64,000 bases of DNA from assembly GCF_040546765.1 (NCBI RefSeq), contig NZ_JBEPOK010000001.1, positions 2,294,001-2,358,000 of the forward strand, given 5' to 3'. Within the stretch, counting starts at the first letter, position 1, and each line of letters starts with the position of its first letter. The DNA is from Arthrobacter sp. OAP107 (GTDB lineage: Bacteria; Actinomycetota; Actinomycetes; Actinomycetales; Micrococcaceae). The notes under the pieces are model-generated. The model saw nothing but the letters and a program-made list of their open reading frames with translations. It was not told where the DNA came from and ran no database searches. Positions 41,442 to 49,908 of this stretch are shown here, piece after piece. Position numbers and translations under genes: made by a program.

Positions 41442-41774
41442 TCAGATGTTGAAGCCGAGGGCCCGCATCTGGTCCTTGCCGTCGTCGGTGATCCGCTCCG
41501 GACCCCATGGCGGCATCCATACCCAGTTCAGGCGCCAGTCGTCCACGACGCCGTCAAGCGCCTTGCCGACCTGCTCCTCGAGCACGTCGGTCAGCGGACA
41601 GGCGGCGGTGGTGAGGGTCATGTCGATCAGCAGGGCGCCGTCGTCCTCCGAGTACTTGAGCCCGTACAGCAGGCCCAGGTCCACGATGTTGACCCCGAGC
41701 TCGGGGTCGATGACGTCCTTGAGTGCCTCTTCGACATCCTCCAGCCCGGTGCGGGCTGCGTCGATTTCGGTCAT
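41442..41774 (-). CDS. sufT: Metal-sulfur cluster assembly factor (SufT/DUF59)
   Basis: 110 residues of the DUF59/PaaD-like family: LKDVIDPELGVNIVDLGLLY near residues 17-36, and the Cys-bearing MTLTTAACPLTDVLEEQVG near 50-68. The family assists maturation or transfer of Fe-S clusters. It is the last gene of the leftward suf operon, 16 bp after sufC. Confidence 0.88.
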   Translation of the reverse strand: MTEIDAARTGLEDVEEALKDVIDPELGVNIVDLGLLYGLKYSEDDGALLIDMTLTTAACPLTDVLEEQVGKALDGVVDDWRLNWVWMPPWGPERITDDGKDQMRALGFNI

Positions 41775-41790
41775 GGTCGGTCAGTCCTAA

Positions 41791-42579
41791 CTAGGCCTGG
41801 ACCGCTGCGGCAGCCGTGGCTGATCCGGCGCCCGCGGCGTAGCGGTCGTAGCCTTCTTCTTCGAGGCGGTCGGCGAGTTCCGGGCCGCCCTCTTCCACAA
41901 CCTGGCCGTTCACGAAAACGTGAACGAAGTCAGGCTTGATGTAGCGCAGGATGCGGGTGTAGTGGGTGATGAGCAGGGTGCCCATGTTGCCCGTGGCGTG
42001 TGCGCGGTTGACGCCTTCGGAGACCACCTTGAGGGCGTCGACGTCCAGGCCGGAATCGGTCTCGTCGAGGACGGCGAACTTCGGCTTGAAGAGCTCCAGC
42101 TGCAGGATCTCCACGCGCTTCTTCTCACCGCCGGAGAAGCCTTCGTTGACGTTGCGCTGGGCGAAGTCGGCGTCGATGCGCAGCTGCTGCATGGCGGCCT
42201 TGACGTCCTTGGTCCAGGTGCGCAGGGCCGGGGCTTCGCCGTCGATGGCGGTCTTGGCGGTCCGCAGGAAGTTGGTCATGGTAACGCCGGGGACCTCCAC
42301 CGGGTACTGCATGGCCAGGAAGACGCCGGCGCGGGCGCGCTCGTCAACGCTCATGGCCAGCACATCTTCGCCGTCCAGCGTGATGGTGCCGCGGGTGACG
42401 TTGTAGCGCGGGTGGCCGGCGATGGTGGACGCCAGGGTGGACTTGCCGGAGCCGTTGGGGCCCATGATGGCGTGGGTCTCACCGGTGCGGATGGTCAGGC
42501 TGACGCCCTTCAGGATCTCCTTGGTGCCCTGCTCGGTGTCGATGCTGACGTGCAGGTCCTTGATCTCAAGAGTAGACAT
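41791..42579 (-). CDS. sufC: SufC, Fe-S assembly ATPase
   Basis: 262 residues from ATG 42579, behind AGGAGA; the longer frame adds seven residues. ABC ATPase of the SUF scaffold: Walker A GPNGSGKST near residues 34-42, signature GFSGGEKKRVEILQ near 142-155, and Walker B FAVLDETDSGLDVDAL near 163-178. The -ETDSGLD- form is characteristic of SufC. It powers the SufBCD complex in the cytoplasm. Confidence 0.94.
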   Translation of the reverse strand: MSTLEIKDLHVSIDTEQGTKEILKGVSLTIRTGETHAIMGPNGSGKSTLASTIAGHPRYNVTRGTITLDGEDVLAMSVDERARAGVFLAMQYPVEVPGVTMTNFLRTAKTAIDGEAPALRTWTKDVKAAMQQLRIDADFAQRNVNEGFSGGEKKRVEILQLELFKPKFAVLDETDSGLDVDALKVVSEGVNRAHATGNMGTLLITHYTRILRYIKPDFVHVFVNGQVVEEGGPELADRLEEEGYDRYAAGAGSATAAAAVQA

Positions 42580-42688
42580 GTGTCTTGTTCTCCTCTGCAC
42601 CGTGCCGTTCTGTCGGCGGTGCGGTCTTTGGTCTGGAAGTTGTTAAGTTCTGGTTCAGGCCCGCCTGGGCTTCAGGCTTGGCTGCGGA

Positions 42689-43048
42689 TCAGCTGAAGTT
42701 CGGCGCTTCGGCGCCGTTCAGGACGTTGGTGAAGTCCACGTAGACGTCGTCTCCGTGGATCTCCACCGCGAACACTGGAACGGGGTCGTAGGCCGGCAAC
42801 TGCAGGGGTTCGCCGCTGCGCAGGTCGAACTGTGAGCCGTGGCCCCAGCACTCGATGGCGCAGCCTTCCACTTCACCCTCGGAGAGGGAGATATCGGCGT
42901 GCGAGCACGTGTCGCCGATTGCGTGGATTTCTCCCATGGAGTCCTTGACGATCGCGACGGGGAAGTCGTCGATCAGGATCCGCAGGGCCTGCTTGGGCTG
43001 GATCTCGTTTGCTTTGCAGACGAGCTCGCCCTTTGGCTGTTCAGTCAT
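42689..43048 (-). CDS. Rieske-type non-heme ferredoxin
   Basis: 119 residues from ATG 43048. Rieske [2Fe-2S] ligands are seen as GDTCSHADISLSEG (Cys-x-His) and CWGHGSQFDLRSG (Cys-x2-His). It sits between sufD and sufC in the operon, 110 bp before sufC. Such ferredoxins accompany suf genes in several actinobacteria and probably supply electrons or reducing power for cluster assembly; this role is inferred. Confidence 0.9.
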   Translation of the reverse strand: MTEQPKGELVCKANEIQPKQALRILIDDFPVAIVKDSMGEIHAIGDTCSHADISLSEGEVEGCAIECWGHGSQFDLRSGEPLQLPAYDPVPVFAVEIHGDDVYVDFTNVLNGAEAPNFS

Positions 43049-43104
43049 CCGTTGTCCTGTGCTGTCGTTTCCGGCTGGTTGGGCCGGGCCTGGTTTCCGT
43101 ACGG

Positions 43105-44346
43105 TCAGTTCTCGGTGGCGGCGAGCTCGCGCTCGACTTCCTCGGTCAGGCGCTCTTCGAGTGCCGGAACCTTGATCTGCTGGATGATCTCGTTGAGGAA
43201 GCCGCGCACCACGAGACGGCGGGCCACGTCTTCGGGAATGCCGCGGGCCATCAGGTAGAACAGGTGCTCGTCGTCGAAGCGTCCGGTGGAGCTGGCGTGG
43301 CCGGCACCCTCGATGAGGCCCGTCTCGATTTCGAGGTTGGGCACGGAGTCCGCACGGCAACCGTCGGTGAGCACCAGGTTCTGGTTCTTCTCGTATGAGT
43401 CGGTGCCCAGGGCCTGCTTCTGGATCAGCACGTCGCCCACCCAGACGGTGTGCGCGTTCTTGCCCTGCAGGGCGCCCTTGTAGAGCACGTTGGACTTGCA
43501 GTTGGCCACGTTGTGGTCAACGAAGGACCGGTGCTCCAGGTGCTGCCCGGCGTCGGCGAAGTAGAGGCCCAGGAGCTCGGCCTCGGCGCCCTCACCGGAG
43601 AAGCGGACGTTGGAGTTCAGTCGCACCACGGAACCGCCGAGCGAAACGGCGATGTGCTTGTAGACGGCGTCCTTGCCCACCTGGGCGTCGTGCTGGCCCA
43701 GGTGCCGCGCGCCGTCGTCCCAGAGCTGCACCGAGATCAAGGTGAGCTGCGCGCCGTCGCCGACGATGACTTCCAGGTTTCCGTTGTGGTCGGCGGCACC
43801 CGTGTGCTCGACGATAACGACGCTGCGGGAGTTGGCGCCGGCTTCCAGCACGAAGTGTGCGTTGGAGCGGCGGCCTGCGCTCGCGCCGTCGACCAGGATG
43901 CGGACCGGCTCAGCCGGTTCCGCGTCGGCCGGGATGACCACGTGCAGGGCCTCGTCCGTGTTGGCGGAGGCGACGACGGCGGCACGGTCGGCCGGGGTCA
44001 GGACGGTGCCGCGCGGGGCGGCGCCCTGTGCCAGGCTCCCCCGGACGTAGCCCTCGGGGGCTTCCACGGTGAACGTGGCCGCCTCGCCGTCCGACGCTGC
44101 GTCGGAGAACAGGTTGGCCAGTCCGCGGACCGGAGTGAAGCGCCATTCCTCTTCGCGGCCGGTGGGCAGCGCGAAGTCGGCGACGTCGAAGCTCGTGAGC
44201 CGTTCGGCGCGCGAGGACATGACGGTGACGCCGTGGTTGTGGCTGTGGTCCACCTTAGCGGGGACCAGCGCCTCGCCTTCCTCGGTGAACCCGGCGATGG
44301 AAGGAGCTCCGATGCGGGCCTTTTCAGTAGTAATTTCGGCAGTCAT
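43105..44346 (-). CDS. sufD: SufD, Fe-S cluster assembly protein
   Basis: 413 residues. SufBD-core beta-helix signatures: VDHNVANCKSNVLYKGAL near residues 277-294, and SSTGRFDDEHLFYLMARGIP near 352-371 with the conserved GRxD and YLMxRGI. Its ATG shares a base with the sufB stop, showing tight coupling. It forms the SufBC2D scaffold with SufB and SufC. No Cys-rich N-terminus, as expected for SufD. Confidence 0.92.
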   Translation of the reverse strand: MTAEITTEKARIGAPSIAGFTEEGEALVPAKVDHSHNHGVTVMSSRAERLTSFDVADFALPTGREEEWRFTPVRGLANLFSDAASDGEAATFTVEAPEGYVRGSLAQGAAPRGTVLTPADRAAVVASANTDEALHVVIPADAEPAEPVRILVDGASAGRRSNAHFVLEAGANSRSVVIVEHTGAADHNGNLEVIVGDGAQLTLISVQLWDDGARHLGQHDAQVGKDAVYKHIAVSLGGSVVRLNSNVRFSGEGAEAELLGLYFADAGQHLEHRSFVDHNVANCKSNVLYKGALQGKNAHTVWVGDVLIQKQALGTDSYEKNQNLVLTDGCRADSVPNLEIETGLIEGAGHASSTGRFDDEHLFYLMARGIPEDVARRLVVRGFLNEIIQQIKVPALEERLTEEVERELAATEN

Positions 44347-45809
44347 TAACCGACGGATCCTTCCATCTGGAGTTCAATGAGGCGGTTCAGCTCGAGGGCG
44401 TATTCCATCGGCAGCTCGCGGGCGATCGGCTCGATGAAGCCGCGCACGATCATGGCCATGGCTTCGTCTTCGCGCATGCCGCGGGACATGAGGTAGAAGA
44501 GCTGCTCCTCGGAAACGCGCGAGACGGTGGCCTCGTGGCCCAGCTGGACGTCATCCTCGCGGATGTCGATGTACGGGTAGGTGTCCGAGCGGCTGATGGT
44601 GTCCACCAGAAGCGCGTCGCAGCGGACCGTGTTCGCGGAGTGCTTGGCACCCTCGCGGACCTGGACCAGGCCGCGGTAGGCCGCGCGTCCGCCGCCGCGG
44701 GCAACGGACTTGGAGATGATGGAGCTCTTGGTGTTCGGCGCGATGTGCACCATCTTGGAGCCGGTGTCCTGGTGCTGGCCTTCGCCGGCGAACGCGATGG
44801 ACAGGGTCTCGCCCTTGGCGTGCTCGCCCGTGAGGTACACGGCCGGGTACTTCATGGTGACCTTGGAGCCGATGTTGCCATCGATCCACTCCATGGTGCC
44901 GCCCTCTTCGCAGATGGCGCGCTTGGTCACGAGGTTGTACACGTTGTTGGACCAGTTCTGGATGGTGGTGTAGCGGACGCGGGCGCCCTTCTTGACCACG
45001 ATCTCGACGACGGCCGAGTGCAGCGAGTCCGAGGTGTAGATCGGCGCGGTGCAGCCTTCGATGTAGTGGACGTAGGAGTCCTCGTCGGCGATGATCAGCG
45101 TGCGCTCGAACTGACCCATGTTTTCCGTGTTGATGCGGAAGTAGGCCTGCAGCGGGATATCGACGTGAACGCCCTTGGGCACATACACGAAGGATCCGCC
45201 GGACCAAACAGCCGTGTTCAGCGAGGCGAACTTGTTGTCGCCCACCGGGATGATGGTGCCGAAGTATTCCTGGAAGATCTCCGGGTGCTCGCGCAGCGCG
45301 GTGTCCGTGTCCAGGAAGATGACGCCCTGGGCCTCGAGGTCCTCGCGGATCTGGTGGTAGACAACCTCGGACTCGTACTGGGCTGCCACACCGGAGACCA
45401 GGCGGCTGCGCTCGGCTTCCGGGATGCCGAGCTTCTCGTACGTGTTGCGGATGTCCTCGGGCAGGTCTTCCCAGGTGGCGGCCTGCTTCTCGGTGGAGCG
45501 CACGAAGTACTTGATGTTGTCGAAGTCGATGCCGGAGAGGTCAGCACCCCAGGTGGGCATCGGCTTGCGGTCGAAGTACTTCAGACCCTTGAGGCGTAGG
45601 TCAAGCATCCATTCCGGCTCGCTCTTCTTGGCCGAGATGTCGCGGACCACGTCCTCGTTAAGGCCGCGGCGGGCGTTAGCGCCGACGTCGTTCTTGTCGG
45701 CCCAGCCGTACTCATAGGTTCCGATGCCGTGCAGCTCGGGATTCTTTTCCAGAATCTCGGCGATAACACCAGGCTCGGCAACCTTCTTCTCTGATAGTTG
45801 GTCCGTCAT
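44346..45809 (-). CDS. sufB: SufB, Fe-S cluster scaffold
   Basis: 487 residues from ATG 45809, the usual family length; the frame extends upstream across the regulator gene but only by antisense reading. Motifs: YEYGWADKNDVGANARRGLN near residues 37-56, the VVYHQIREDLEAQGVIFLDT stretch, SFVYVPKGVHVDIPLQAYFR near 205-224, EGCTAPIYTSDSLHSAVVEI near 251-270, and IDIREDDVQLGHEATVSRVS near the end. First structural gene after sufR, with a 4-bp overlap. Confidence 0.94.
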   Translation of the reverse strand: MTDQLSEKKVAEPGVIAEILEKNPELHGIGTYEYGWADKNDVGANARRGLNEDVVRDISAKKSEPEWMLDLRLKGLKYFDRKPMPTWGADLSGIDFDNIKYFVRSTEKQAATWEDLPEDIRNTYEKLGIPEAERSRLVSGVAAQYESEVVYHQIREDLEAQGVIFLDTDTALREHPEIFQEYFGTIIPVGDNKFASLNTAVWSGGSFVYVPKGVHVDIPLQAYFRINTENMGQFERTLIIADEDSYVHYIEGCTAPIYTSDSLHSAVVEIVVKKGARVRYTTIQNWSNNVYNLVTKRAICEEGGTMEWIDGNIGSKVTMKYPAVYLTGEHAKGETLSIAFAGEGQHQDTGSKMVHIAPNTKSSIISKSVARGGGRAAYRGLVQVREGAKHSANTVRCDALLVDTISRSDTYPYIDIREDDVQLGHEATVSRVSEEQLFYLMSRGMREDEAMAMIVRGFIEPIARELPMEYALELNRLIELQMEGSVG

Positions 45810-46651
45810 AACGGCCTTTCTTGCAGATGGTTGGATACTTCGTCCAGGTTGTCCGGTGCGTCGGTGGCCAGGGCCACCGTCACGGCCGGACGGCCTGTGG
45901 GTATATGGGTGGTGCAGACGTGTCCCCCGCGGGCGAGCGTGGAAAGCCTGCGGACATCGACACCAACGAGGCGCGAAAACATTTCCGTTTCCGCGTCGCA
46001 GAACACGGGAAACTGGGTGGCCAGCTGCTGGATGGGGCAGTGGCCCTGGCACAGTTGGACGCTGGACAGTGCTGCGGGCAGCGGGGCCTTGGCTTCGATG
46101 GTGGCAGTGGAAGCGACGAAGCCGTCCCGGGAGAGGGCGGCGGACAGTGCCTGCGCGCGGGCGGTGATGTCCGTTCCGGCCGCCTCTACCTCGGGGGCGT
46201 ACCGCCGTTCCATCTCCGCGAAGCGCTCGACGGCGAACTGGCGGACGGCTTCATCGCCTGCCACCGCGCCGAGCTGCTTGAGCGCCAGGGTGGCGATGTT
46301 CAGATAGTCGTCGCCCAGTGAGGACTGGCCCTGGGAGCTGAGGACGTAGCGGCGGGCGGGCCGTCCGGCACCGGCGCCTGCGCGGGCCACGCGCTTGACC
46401 TCGATAACGCCGGCGCGGGACAGGTGGTCCAGGTGGCGGCGGACGGCGGCCGGGGTGAACCCGAGGAGGTCACCCAGTTCCGCGGCGCTGACCGGCCCGT
46501 GTTCCAGGACGGCGCTGAGGACGCGGTCGCGCGTGCGCTCATCGGAGTCGGCCGCGGCAGGCACGGATGCCAGGGCAGCACGATTTCCACCGCGCAGCGC
46601 ACCCGCAGGCGCGCCCTGTCCGGCCAAAGGCGCGGAAGTGGTCTTGGTCAT
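45806..46651 (-). CDS. sufR: SufR-type Fe-S-responsive transcriptional regulator
   Basis: 281 residues from ATG 46651; the extra 32 residues upstream lack a start signal. A winged helix-turn-helix is at about 45-115 (SAAELGDLLGFTPAAVRRHL, DHLSRAGVIEVKRV). The C-terminal Cys cluster CQGHCPIQQLATQFPVFC near residues 205-222 fits the [4Fe-4S] ligands of SufR. The stop overlaps the sufB start, so it is the first gene of the suf operon and probably autoregulated by cluster status. Confidence 0.88.
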   Translation of the reverse strand: MTKTTSAPLAGQGAPAGALRGGNRAALASVPAAADSDERTRDRVLSAVLEHGPVSAAELGDLLGFTPAAVRRHLDHLSRAGVIEVKRVARAGAGAGRPARRYVLSSQGQSSLGDDYLNIATLALKQLGAVAGDEAVRQFAVERFAEMERRYAPEVEAAGTDITARAQALSAALSRDGFVASTATIEAKAPLPAALSSVQLCQGHCPIQQLATQFPVFCDAETEMFSRLVGVDVRRLSTLARGGHVCTTHIPTGRPAVTVALATDAPDNLDEVSNHLQERPL

Positions 46652-46767
46652 GGAATACACAACACAATCATGTCGTAATTTATTGCGGCGTACCAGTAAG
46701 GCAAGGCTGACCTGTGTCCGATACGCGGCTCCGGCACGGTGCTCCAACGTGACAGTACTACTTCACG

Positions 46768-46773
46768 TAGAAT
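46768..46773 (+). promoter_or_regulatory. Candidate -10 element, leaderless ABC exporter transcript
   Basis: TAGAAT lies 6 bp before the GTG start at 46780 and no ribosome site precedes that start. Leaderless mRNAs are common in actinobacteria; transcription would start at or next to the GTG. No convincing -35 is seen. Confidence 0.4.
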
Positions 46774-46779
46774 ATTGGG

Positions 46780-47748
46780 GTGCGATCCCCCAAATCCCCC
46801 GTACTGACCATCGACGGGCTCATCAAGGACGTCGGTCCGCTCCCCACCCTCGATGGCAAGATGCTCAGGGTGGTGAGCGACGTCTCGCTCGTCGCCGGAC
46901 GTGGCGAGGTCACTGCGCTGCTCGGAGCCAACGGTGCCGGCAAGACTACCACCATCGAATGCGCCCAGGGGCTGCAGCAGCGGACGGGCGGGTCCATTAC
47001 GCTGCTCGGCTCGGATCCCGGCACCGCCGGTGCGGAACTGCGCGCCCGCGTGGGAGTGATGCTCCAGGACGGCGGGCTCCCGCCGTCGGCCCGCCCCATT
47101 CCCTTGCTCCGGCACGTTGCCGGCATGTACCGCAATCCCAGGCCGCTGGATGAATTGGTGCAGCGGCTGGGCATCGACACGTTCAGCAGGACCAATGTCC
47201 GGCGGCTGTCCGGCGGACAGAAGCAGCGGCTGGCCCTCGCCGCCGCGCTGATCGGCAACCCGGAGGTCCTGTTCCTGGACGAACCCAGCGCCGGCCTGGA
47301 TCCGCAGTCCCGCCAGCTGGTCTTCGAACTCATTGCCGAACTCCGGGACGGCGGGATGGGGATCATCCTCACCACCCACCTCATGGATGACGCGCAGCGG
47401 CTGGCCGATTACGTGTACATCATCGACGCCGGCAGGAACGTTGCGGAGGGCACCGTCGCCCAGCTTCTCCAGCACAACATGCCGGAGACGCCCCACCGGG
47501 ACCACGTGCGGACGCTGCACTTCGATGCCGTGCCGGGGCTGGATTTCGACGGCGTGCTGCCGGCCGAGATCGAGATCCGTGAGACGCGTTCCGGAAGCTA
47601 CGCGGCCACGGGGGCGCTGACACCCGAGGACCTCGCCGCGCTGACGGCCTGGTGGGCGCACCACGGCATCATGCCGGGCTCGCTGAGCATGGAGGCCCGT
47701 AGCCTCGAAGATGTATTCCTTGACATTTCCGGAAGGGAAATCCGATGA
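46780..47748 (+). CDS. ABC exporter ATPase (ABC-2 type)
   Basis: 322 residues. Walker A LLGANGAGKTTTIE near residues 47-60, signature RRLSGGQKQRLALAAALIG near 143-161, Walker B VLFLDEPSAGLDPQ near 165-178, and H-loop TTHLMDD near 199-205. A C-terminal extension of about 85 residues follows, as in DrrA-like ATPases. Overlaps the permease start by 4 bp. Divergent from sufR and upstream of ctaA, as in other Micrococcaceae, so a link to heme or redox homeostasis is possible but unproven. Confidence 0.88.
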   Translation: MRSPKSPVLTIDGLIKDVGPLPTLDGKMLRVVSDVSLVAGRGEVTALLGANGAGKTTTIECAQGLQQRTGGSITLLGSDPGTAGAELRARVGVMLQDGGLPPSARPIPLLRHVAGMYRNPRPLDELVQRLGIDTFSRTNVRRLSGGQKQRLALAAALIGNPEVLFLDEPSAGLDPQSRQLVFELIAELRDGGMGIILTTHLMDDAQRLADYVYIIDAGRNVAEGTVAQLLQHNMPETPHRDHVRTLHFDAVPGLDFDGVLPAEIEIRETRSGSYAATGALTPEDLAALTAWWAHHGIMPGSLSMEARSLEDVFLDISGREIR

Positions 47749-48503
47749 CGACAGCCACGGGCAGCGCACCCGCTCCCCTGCTCCGCCGGATCCTGCTGCA
47801 GGGTAAATACGAGGCCACCACCATGCTCCGGAACGGTGAGCAGCTGATTCTGGCCGTGGTCCTGCCGCTCCTGGCGCTGATCGGACTGACGGTCACCCCG
47901 CTGCTTGACGGCATCGGGGACAGCCGGGTCAACGTTGCCGTCCCCGGCATCCTCGCGCTCTGCGCCATGTCCACTGCGTTCACCGGGCAGGGCATCGCCA
48001 CCGGCTTCGACCGCCGCTACGGCGTGCTCCGGTTTCTGTCCACCACACCGCTGGGGCGCGCAGGCCTCATCGCCGGGAAGATCCTCGCGGTCCTGGCCGT
48101 CCTGGTGATCCAGGTGGTCATCGTCGCTGCCGTCGCCCTTCCCCTCGGTTGGCATCCCAATGCCCTGGGGATTCTGCCGGGCCTGGGCCTGCTGGTCCTG
48201 GGCGCTGCCGCGTTCACGGCCCTTGGCCTGCTGGTGGCGGGCACCGTCCGACCCGAGGCGACCCTGGCGATCACCAACCTGCTGTGGATCCTGCTCGGCG
48301 CCCTGGGCGGCATCGTGATCCCCATGCAGCGGCTGCCGGAACTCGCCCAGAACACCGTTCACCTGCTGCCGTCCGGGTCCCTCGGCGAAGGCCTGCGGGA
48401 CGCGTTCCTGCACGGCGCCGTGAACGGCAACGCTGTTCTTGTCCTGCTGATGTGGACGGTTCTCGCCGGCGCAGCAGCCATCCGCTGGTTCAAATGGAAT
48501 TGA
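47745..48503 (+). CDS. ABC exporter permease (ABC-2 type)
   Basis: 252 residues with six hydrophobic segments, starting ATGACGACAGCC within the ATPase stop. Family features: RILLQGKYEATTMLRNGEQL near residues 15-34 and the RYGVLRFLSTTPLGRAGLIA loop near 88-107. Partner of the preceding ATPase. Substrate not evident. Confidence 0.85.
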   Translation: MTTATGSAPAPLLRRILLQGKYEATTMLRNGEQLILAVVLPLLALIGLTVTPLLDGIGDSRVNVAVPGILALCAMSTAFTGQGIATGFDRRYGVLRFLSTTPLGRAGLIAGKILAVLAVLVIQVVIVAAVALPLGWHPNALGILPGLGLLVLGAAAFTALGLLVAGTVRPEATLAITNLLWILLGALGGIVIPMQRLPELAQNTVHLLPSGSLGEGLRDAFLHGAVNGNAVLVLLMWTVLAGAAAIRWFKWN

Positions 48504-48510
48504 GACTAAA

Positions 48511-49455
48511 GTGAGCACGGCTTCGCGCCTCCCCCAGTTCGTCGGCCGCCTGGCATCCAAGCTTCCCGTCACCGTCGATTCGACCGTCCGCCGCCTGGCC
48601 GTGCTGTCCCTGATCGGACAGACGGTCCTGGTGGTCACCGGCGGCGCCGTCCGGCTGACCGCCTCGGGCTTGGGCTGCCCCACCTGGCCCAGGTGCACGA
48701 GCAACTCCCTGGTGAACACCCCCGAGATGGGCATCCACGGCTTCATCGAGTTCGGCAACCGTCTCCTGACGTTTGCCCTGGCCGCCGTCGCTGCACTCAT
48801 GCTCGTGTACCTGTGGAATCTGCGCAGGGAGCGCAAGGACCTGTTCCTGCTGGCCCTTGGCCTGCTGGCGAGCATCCCGGCGCAGGCCATCATCGGCGGC
48901 ATCACCGTGCTTACCCAGCTGAACCCGTGGGTGGTTGGACTGCATTTCCTGGTGTCCATGGCCCTGGTGGTATTCGCCACGCTGCTGGTTAACCGGGCAT
49001 ACGGCAGGACCGGCCAGTTCCGGAGCTCGCCGCTCGCTGCCCTGCCGGGCGTGCTTCGGCCGGCCATGACCGCCGTCGCAGTGTTTGCATGGATTGCGGT
49101 CATGCTTGGCGTCGTGGTGACCGGCGCCGGCCCGCACGCGGGTGACGCCAACGCGCCACGCAACGACCTGGACTGGGACCTGTTCTCGCACATCCACGCC
49201 GTGCCCGCGTATCTGGTCACCGCCGGCACGCTGCTCGCCCTGTACTTCGTGTTCCGCCGCGGGATCTCCGGCACGTTCAGGACGGCCGTGCTGATGCTCC
49301 TCGGCGTTACCGTGCTGCAGGCCATCATCGGCTTCACGCAGTACTACAACGGCATTCCGGCGCTGCTCGTGGGCGCGCACATGCTGGGTGCCGCCCTGCT
49401 GATGGCCGCGGCAACCAACGCCGCCGACATTGCCCGCTCCAGCCCCGTCGGGTAG
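48511..49455 (+). CDS. ctaA: Heme A synthase (COX15/CtaA)
   Basis: 314 residues from GTG 48511. Eight membrane segments. Conserved TGGAVRLTASGLGCPTWPRC near residues 47-66 with the cysteine pair region, HGFIEFGNRLLTF near 76-88, GLHFLVSMALV near 143-153, and HIHAVPAYLV near 228-237 with heme-ligand histidines. Oxidises heme O to heme A for cytochrome aa3 oxidase. Convergent with ctaB, the preceding enzyme of the pathway. Confidence 0.92.
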   Translation: MSTASRLPQFVGRLASKLPVTVDSTVRRLAVLSLIGQTVLVVTGGAVRLTASGLGCPTWPRCTSNSLVNTPEMGIHGFIEFGNRLLTFALAAVAALMLVYLWNLRRERKDLFLLALGLLASIPAQAIIGGITVLTQLNPWVVGLHFLVSMALVVFATLLVNRAYGRTGQFRSSPLAALPGVLRPAMTAVAVFAWIAVMLGVVVTGAGPHAGDANAPRNDLDWDLFSHIHAVPAYLVTAGTLLALYFVFRRGISGTFRTAVLMLLGVTVLQAIIGFTQYYNGIPALLVGAHMLGAALLMAAATNAADIARSSPVG

Positions 49456-49460
49456 TTTTC

Positions 49461-49504
49461 GACGCTTCCTCAGGTTTCGTTGCTTCACCCCTGACGCTTC
49501 CTCA
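49461..49504 (-). repeat. 32-bp repeat array 2, inverted copies after ctaA
   Basis: GACGCTTCCTCA at 49461-49472 and again at 49493-49504, exactly 32 bp apart. These are the inverse complement of the repeat start TGAGGAAGCGTC. The first lies 6 bp after the ctaA stop. The rest of the unit is diverged. Confidence 0.75.
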
Positions 49505-49507
49505 GTG

Positions 49508-49699
49508 GGGCCGCTTGCGGTCAGGGCCAGCTCCATCACCAGCTTGGTCAGTTACTGCAGCAGTCCGCCCTCACCGGTCAGCTGCAAGGCCCTCGGCCCG
49601 GGCACGCTCCGTCAGCTGCCGGACCAGTTCCTCATCCTCCGCGTCGTTCGCGGCGGCCGTCACATCCGTCACGGGCTTTCCTTCTTCCTCAGCAGTTAC
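49508..49699 (-). pseudogene. IS256-family transposase N-terminal relic
   Basis: The minus strand reads VTAEEEGKPVTDVTAAANDA, then DEELVRQLTERARAEGL, a frameshift, then QLTGEGGLLQ, a TAA, and LTKLVMELALTA. The ERARAEG-(6-8)-GLL-x-LTK-x-(V/L)-x-E-x-AL pattern is the N-terminus of IS256-type (mutator) transposases. No start codon, a stop and a frameshift are present, and the rest of the gene is missing. Confidence 0.55.
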
Positions 49700-49730
49700 C
49701 CAGAAAATGTATAGTCCCTGCGGCGAAGGA

Positions 49731-49763
49731 AAACGCCCCTTCACATGAAGCGAAGGGGCGTTT
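49731..49763. terminator. Bidirectional terminator between ctaA and ctaB
   Basis: AAACGCCCCTTC at 49731-49742 and its exact complement at 49752-49763 with a 9-nt loop. The A/T-rich stem ends give a U-run on either strand. It lies beyond the 32-bp array that follows ctaB. Confidence 0.85.
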
Positions 49764-49780
49764 CTGCATTCGGCAGGATT

Positions 49781-49908
49781 TGAGGAAGCGTCCGGGGAAA
49801 ACCCGCAGGATGTGAGGGAGCGTCCCTTGAAAACCTGCAGGACCTGAGGGAGCGTCCGGGGAAAACGTGCGGGAGGTGAGGAAGCGTTCTGGGCGGGTTG
49901 CGGGTTAG
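49781..49908 (+). repeat. 32-bp tandem repeat array 3 (4 copies) at the ctaB 3' end
   Basis: Units at 49781, 49813, 49845 and 49877, each exactly 32 bp. The first three share TGAGGGAGCGTCC (or TGAGGAAGCGTCC) followed by GGGAAAAC-type cores and GCRGG ends; the fourth is diverged and runs into the ctaB stop. No spacers. Confidence 0.88.

Noticed and set aside
49781..49908. Possible CRISPR array
   Set aside because: Units abut directly with a 32-bp period and no spacers, there are only four copies, and no cas gene is present.
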